Source of the DNA: Arthrobacter sp. ISL-65
Lineage (GTDB): Bacteria > Actinomycetota > Actinomycetes > Actinomycetales > Micrococcaceae
Direction of reading: 5' to 3'
Length of the DNA stretch: 35,016 nucleotides
Assembly: GCF_018613795.1 (NCBI RefSeq)
Contig: NZ_JAGGPN010000065.1
Span: forward strand, 1 to 35,016
This document shows, in pieces, positions 32,413 through 35,016 of the stretch (position 1 is its first letter; each line of letters starts with the position of its first letter). The notes below the pieces were generated by a model. It saw only the letters and a program-made list of their open reading frames with translations. It made no database searches and was not told the origin of the DNA. Made by a program: the position numbers and the translations under genes.

Positions 32413-33150
32413 CTAGGGCTGGACAACATTTACGAGTTCTGACCGGCTGCCTGTCTGCAGGTCCTCGGTCAGGACCAACGACTTGACCTGGGGGCAGTAG
32501 TATTTGTGCTCCCGTGAGTTCTTCTCAAGCGGCGTCCAGTCGTAGACCTTGACGCAGTCGGTGTATTTGCCGGTTTTCGTGGAAACGGTCTGGCCGGTGG
32601 CGACGGTATCCCTCATGTCCTCCGCGTTGCCAATGTAGAATTCCTGCCGATAGGAATCGCCAGTGCGCTGGTCGGCCTTCATCCAAATCCCGGCTTTTGC
32701 TCCATCTTTTCCGTGGAGGAAGCTGCCCGAGTGGTGCAGCAGCAGCCCGTTCCAGTAGTTATTCACATCTTCCCCGAAGTACCACACGTCGCCGTTCTTG
32801 TGTTGCGCGAGGTAGTCCCTGGTTTCTTCCACCAGCTGCCCATTCTTGTATTCCTTGTCCAGATAGACGACTGTCTCAAAGCCCTCTATCTGCATATTCT
32901 CCGGCAGGATCTCAATCTCGATCCGTTCGGTGACTCCTCCTTGGTCGGTCGTCTCATACGTCATCTTCTTGCCGACAGGGAGTGCGAAGTACTTATTGGT
33001 TATGTTGGTGGTGAAATCTGCAGGACTTATCTCGGGGTTGTATTCCCCGGCTCGGCTCTTTTTTATGTTGTCGTTGTACAAAAACACTCCCCCGCCGACA
33101 ACCAGCAACAAGACGAGGACACCAATAGAAATTTTGGTCCGTAAAGGCAT
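32413..33150 (-). CDS. Hypothetical membrane-anchored or secreted protein, 245 aa
   Basis: No family recognised. Residues about 5-26 are a hydrophobic helix after a basic start, acting as signal or anchor. The outside part is about 215 residues, beta-rich, with one Cys pair (TDCVKVYDWTPLEKN and KYYCPQVKS). The pattern YFALPVGKKMTYETT, DYLAQHKNGDVWYFGED and EFYIGNAEDMRDTV resembles secreted proteins of unknown function that seem to follow the same fold. Base composition is noticeably lower in G/C than the rest of the window, hinting at transfer. Starts at ATG 33150 or GTG 33162 are both possible; AAAGG precedes the ATG. Confidence 0.75.
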   Translation of the reverse strand: MPLRTKISIGVLVLLLVVGGGVFLYNDNIKKSRAGEYNPEISPADFTTNITNKYFALPVGKKMTYETTDQGGVTERIEIEILPENMQIEGFETVVYLDKEYKNGQLVEETRDYLAQHKNGDVWYFGEDVNNYWNGLLLHHSGSFLHGKDGAKAGIWMKADQRTGDSYRQEFYIGNAEDMRDTVATGQTVSTKTGKYTDCVKVYDWTPLEKNSREHKYYCPQVKSLVLTEDLQTGSRSELVNVVQP

Positions 33151-33383
33151 GACCTTTCCCACTCCTCACTGAGTAGAAATTCCTGTCAAGGGTCAGGGCA
33201 ACGTTGCCATGGCCATAGAAGAAAGGTAGTGCAGTCCGCCCCGAAGCAGAACCCACAAATAAAACCAGACTGTGGAGACCAAATGGGCGACGTGAAACGC
33301 ATCTATTGGAGGTCCCGGCTGCTCCGTTCAGCAGGATGTTCGACGGCGTGCTGGCCGCGGTCGCGCTCGGGCGACGAGGGGCC

Positions 33384-33812
33384 TTACTGGACTACCGACT
33401 CGGGCGCCTGTGCATCAACCCGGGGATCGGCCTGGCGGTGGACAAGCAGCCATTCGTTGCCCTCCCGACGATAGATGTTCGTCGTGCGCAGGGCCACGTC
33501 GTCCGGATCGGCCCGCCCCGCAACCCGAACCCTGAACCGCTCGATCAGCACCACGTAGGCAAGGTCCCCGACGACGGCGGTGGCCTGGTTTTCCATGGAC
33601 ACGACCTCACCGTCACGGTAAGTCGCCGCTGCCTTGGCGATGCTGGCCGCGACGTTGTCCCGCCCTCGGGAAACGCCGCCGAAAGGATTGGCCAGCGTCA
33701 CCTCGTCGTTCTTGGCGAACAGCGCCTGACAGGGCGCAGGATCCCCCTTCAGGATTTCGGCAAGCGCGGCACGCAGACGCTCGACCACGCCATCAAAGTC
33801 TGAATCAACCAT
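33384..33812 (-). CDS. SnoaL-like (NTF2-fold, DUF4440-type) protein, 142 aa
   Basis: A soluble protein with the NTF2-like alpha+beta pattern: N-terminal helix (VVERLRAALAEILKGDPAPCQALF), PFGGVSRGRDNVAASI, then strands YVVLIERFRVRV, DPDDVALRTTNIYRREGNEWLLVHRQADPR (here split). Such proteins are ketosteroid isomerase-like and usually bind a small molecule; the substrate is unknown. ATG 33812 is chosen, with GGAG about 11 bases upstream. The frame is open further, but the extension lacks protein-like character. No operon partner is seen. Confidence 0.8.
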   Translation of the reverse strand: MVDSDFDGVVERLRAALAEILKGDPAPCQALFAKNDEVTLANPFGGVSRGRDNVAASIAKAAATYRDGEVVSMENQATAVVGDLAYVVLIERFRVRVAGRADPDDVALRTTNIYRREGNEWLLVHRQADPRVDAQAPESVVQ

Positions 33813-33967
33813 CACCCTCACCACTCCAAAGGGACCACGCCTTCTGGCGCTGCCGCCAGTATGCACCCACCGTCCCCGGATAGCACCTCCGCATTGGTGG
33901 CCGTGGTTTAACCCACGTTCTGCCGGACCTACCGCGACTTGAAGATCGGGCGGATCGCCTCCAACGC

Positions 33968-34477
33968 TTATGCTCCCTTCGTCCTGGCTTGGACCAAGTT
34001 GGCGAAGGGCAGCTTTCCGTAAATCTTGACGAACTCCGCGTGGTAGGCGGCTTCGGCCAGGTTCACCTCCTCTGCTGCCAACTCCTTCCACGCGATAACC
34101 AGCGATTGAGAGTCGGCGAGTTGCCAAATGAGCCGCCCGTCCCAATGGCCGACAGGCTTCCCGCGGCCAAAGTCAGTGAACTCTTGAATATGCTTTCGCA
34201 GTCCGCGGTTGCCCGTGCTTCCTGGGCTGGCCTTTCCGATGTAGAGGACATCCGCGTTCTCGATCCACTCCGCCTCCAAGGCGGGCTGGAGCAGGGAGGG
34301 ATCTCGCTTCTTGAAGCGGGCTCCCAAGCTCTTCGCAAGGAACACCCGCTCGAAGCCCTCGGGTTTGAGCACTACGTAGAGTCCGGGGGCCCGTGGAACC
34401 CGGTTGATATCCAGCTGATCAAACGATCTGAATCCGGAGAACCCGTCGTCTTTCAGCGTCTGTTTATTGATCGGCAA
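33968..34477 (-). CDS. GIY-YIG-like domain protein, 169 aa
   Basis: The segment PRAPGLYVVLKPEG, followed about 40 residues later by ADVLYIGKAS, is the two-strand core of the GIY-YIG nuclease fold (variants GLY and YIG). It is followed by a basic helix with GLRKHIQEF and a conserved-looking WQLADSQSLVIAWKE, then LPFANLVQ near the C-terminus. The family cuts DNA, but some members have other roles. The start is TTG 34477, with AAGGAA seven bases upstream; no ATG fits. The gene is isolated at the A/T-richer end of the window, without a methylase or recombinase partner in view. Confidence 0.7.
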   Translation of the reverse strand: MPINKQTLKDDGFSGFRSFDQLDINRVPRAPGLYVVLKPEGFERVFLAKSLGARFKKRDPSLLQPALEAEWIENADVLYIGKASPGSTGNRGLRKHIQEFTDFGRGKPVGHWDGRLIWQLADSQSLVIAWKELAAEEVNLAEAAYHAEFVKIYGKLPFANLVQARTKGA

Positions 34478-35016
34478 ATTTGTGTTCCTTAATCTGGGAC
34501 GTCACGAAAGTCGTCGCAACGGGCCTTCTTGACCCTCTGTTCCGCTTCGCCGAAGCAGACCAAATGTAAGACCGCTGGATCACATTCTGCCGCTTGCGGC
34601 CGAAAGGGCCTAAGCGTTTCTCTGGGACCAGCAAGCGGATAGCTACTCAGGGTGAATCAAAGATTCTTCGGACGGTTTGTCCGGCGGACTCCGACGGGCT
34701 GAGAACCCCAGCGGATCGCTAGTTGCTAGCCGAGTTTGCCGGCTCAGGCATCACTTGCAGCCACATAGAGGCCACCGCGTCGAACACCCGCAGCCAGAAG
34801 GTCCGCGTGCTGCCGGCCAGTTGACCGCTGCCGCGTCAAAACGCGTGCATAGCCCATTAGCTTCGTCATGTGCATCCCTCATGTGTCTCGTAACTAACGA
34901 TGACCACGCCGATTAAGCCTGAGGGTTATGAAACATAGTTACGAGCTGGGGAGCCGCTCCGCGGCGTTGGGGGTTTGAGAAAACGGCCTTGTGGTTAGGT
35001 TGGGTAGCGGCGCATG
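34478..35016. other. Non-coding end with a spaced inverted repeat
   Basis: About 540 bases with no supported gene. CTCGTAACTA (34887-34896) and TAGTTACGAG (34936-34945) form exact 10-base inverted arms 39 bases apart. Nothing else recognised up to the window end. Confidence 0.5.

Noticed and set aside
34677..34916. 79-codon frame near the window end
   Set aside because: No ribosome binding site, Arg/Ser/Leu-rich without pattern, and it runs into the inverted repeat at 34887.

Overview
The window looks like a chromosomal segment of a high-GC Gram-positive bacterium, most likely a member of the Micrococcaceae close to Arthrobacter or Pseudarthrobacter. This rests on the strong G/C third-position bias, the purine-rich ribosome binding sites, and the mix of SARP/BTAD, Lrp and GntR regulators, Tat-exported enzymes and a CspA-type cold shock gene. 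No database search was possible, so the genus is an inference. I see no rRNA, tRNA, CRISPR array, transposase or prophage.

Layout. 0.4-2.3 kb: a small hypothetical protein with a strong terminator, then a soluble Ser/Thr kinase fused to a GAF domain. 2.4-5.7 kb: a long multicopper oxidase whose two halves share the copper ligands, and a ZIP-type metal transporter. 5.7-11 kb: a membrane-anchored DEDDh exonuclease with one altered catalytic position, a GYD-domain protein, a Tat-exported PhoD phosphatase, a secreted unknown protein and a small membrane protein. 11.2-13.8 kb: cyclopropane fatty acid synthase, a DJ-1/PfpI protein and a small conserved-looking protein. 13.9-16.9 kb: a gluconate locus (permease, kinase, divergent GntR regulator) in which the permease reading frame is broken. 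17-21 kb: a secreted unknown protein, a tiny membrane protein, a SARP-like regulator, cspA with a structured leader, and a TfoX-domain protein. 21.3-27.2 kb: a membrane protein behind a possible leader peptide, a GH15 glycoside hydrolase, a second (laccase-like) multicopper oxidase, and a two-gene operon of unknown function. 27.3-32.3 kb: an amino-acid cluster of permease, PLP aminotransferase, Lrp regulator and ThDP enzyme, which together could take up an amino acid, convert it to its 2-oxo acid and decarboxylate it. 32.3-35.0 kb: a more A/T-rich, accessory-looking end with a long hairpin, a membrane-anchored unknown protein, a SnoaL-like protein, a GIY-YIG-like protein and an unexplained inverted repeat.

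A dispersed repeat with core GGTTGAGCCTGTCGAAACC, often followed by an inverted partner, occurs at many gene ends between 12.5 and 25.8 kb and at none that I could see outside that interval. In several places it supplies the stop codon or the last residues of the neighbouring protein. Three convergent or 3'-end terminators also share almost the same hairpin sequence.

Nothing here is a clear new defence or mobile system. The best candidates for new biology are the repeat-derived protein tails, the four-domain oxidase, the altered membrane exonuclease, the cspA leader and the Lrp-linked amino-acid cluster with its matched inverted sites.
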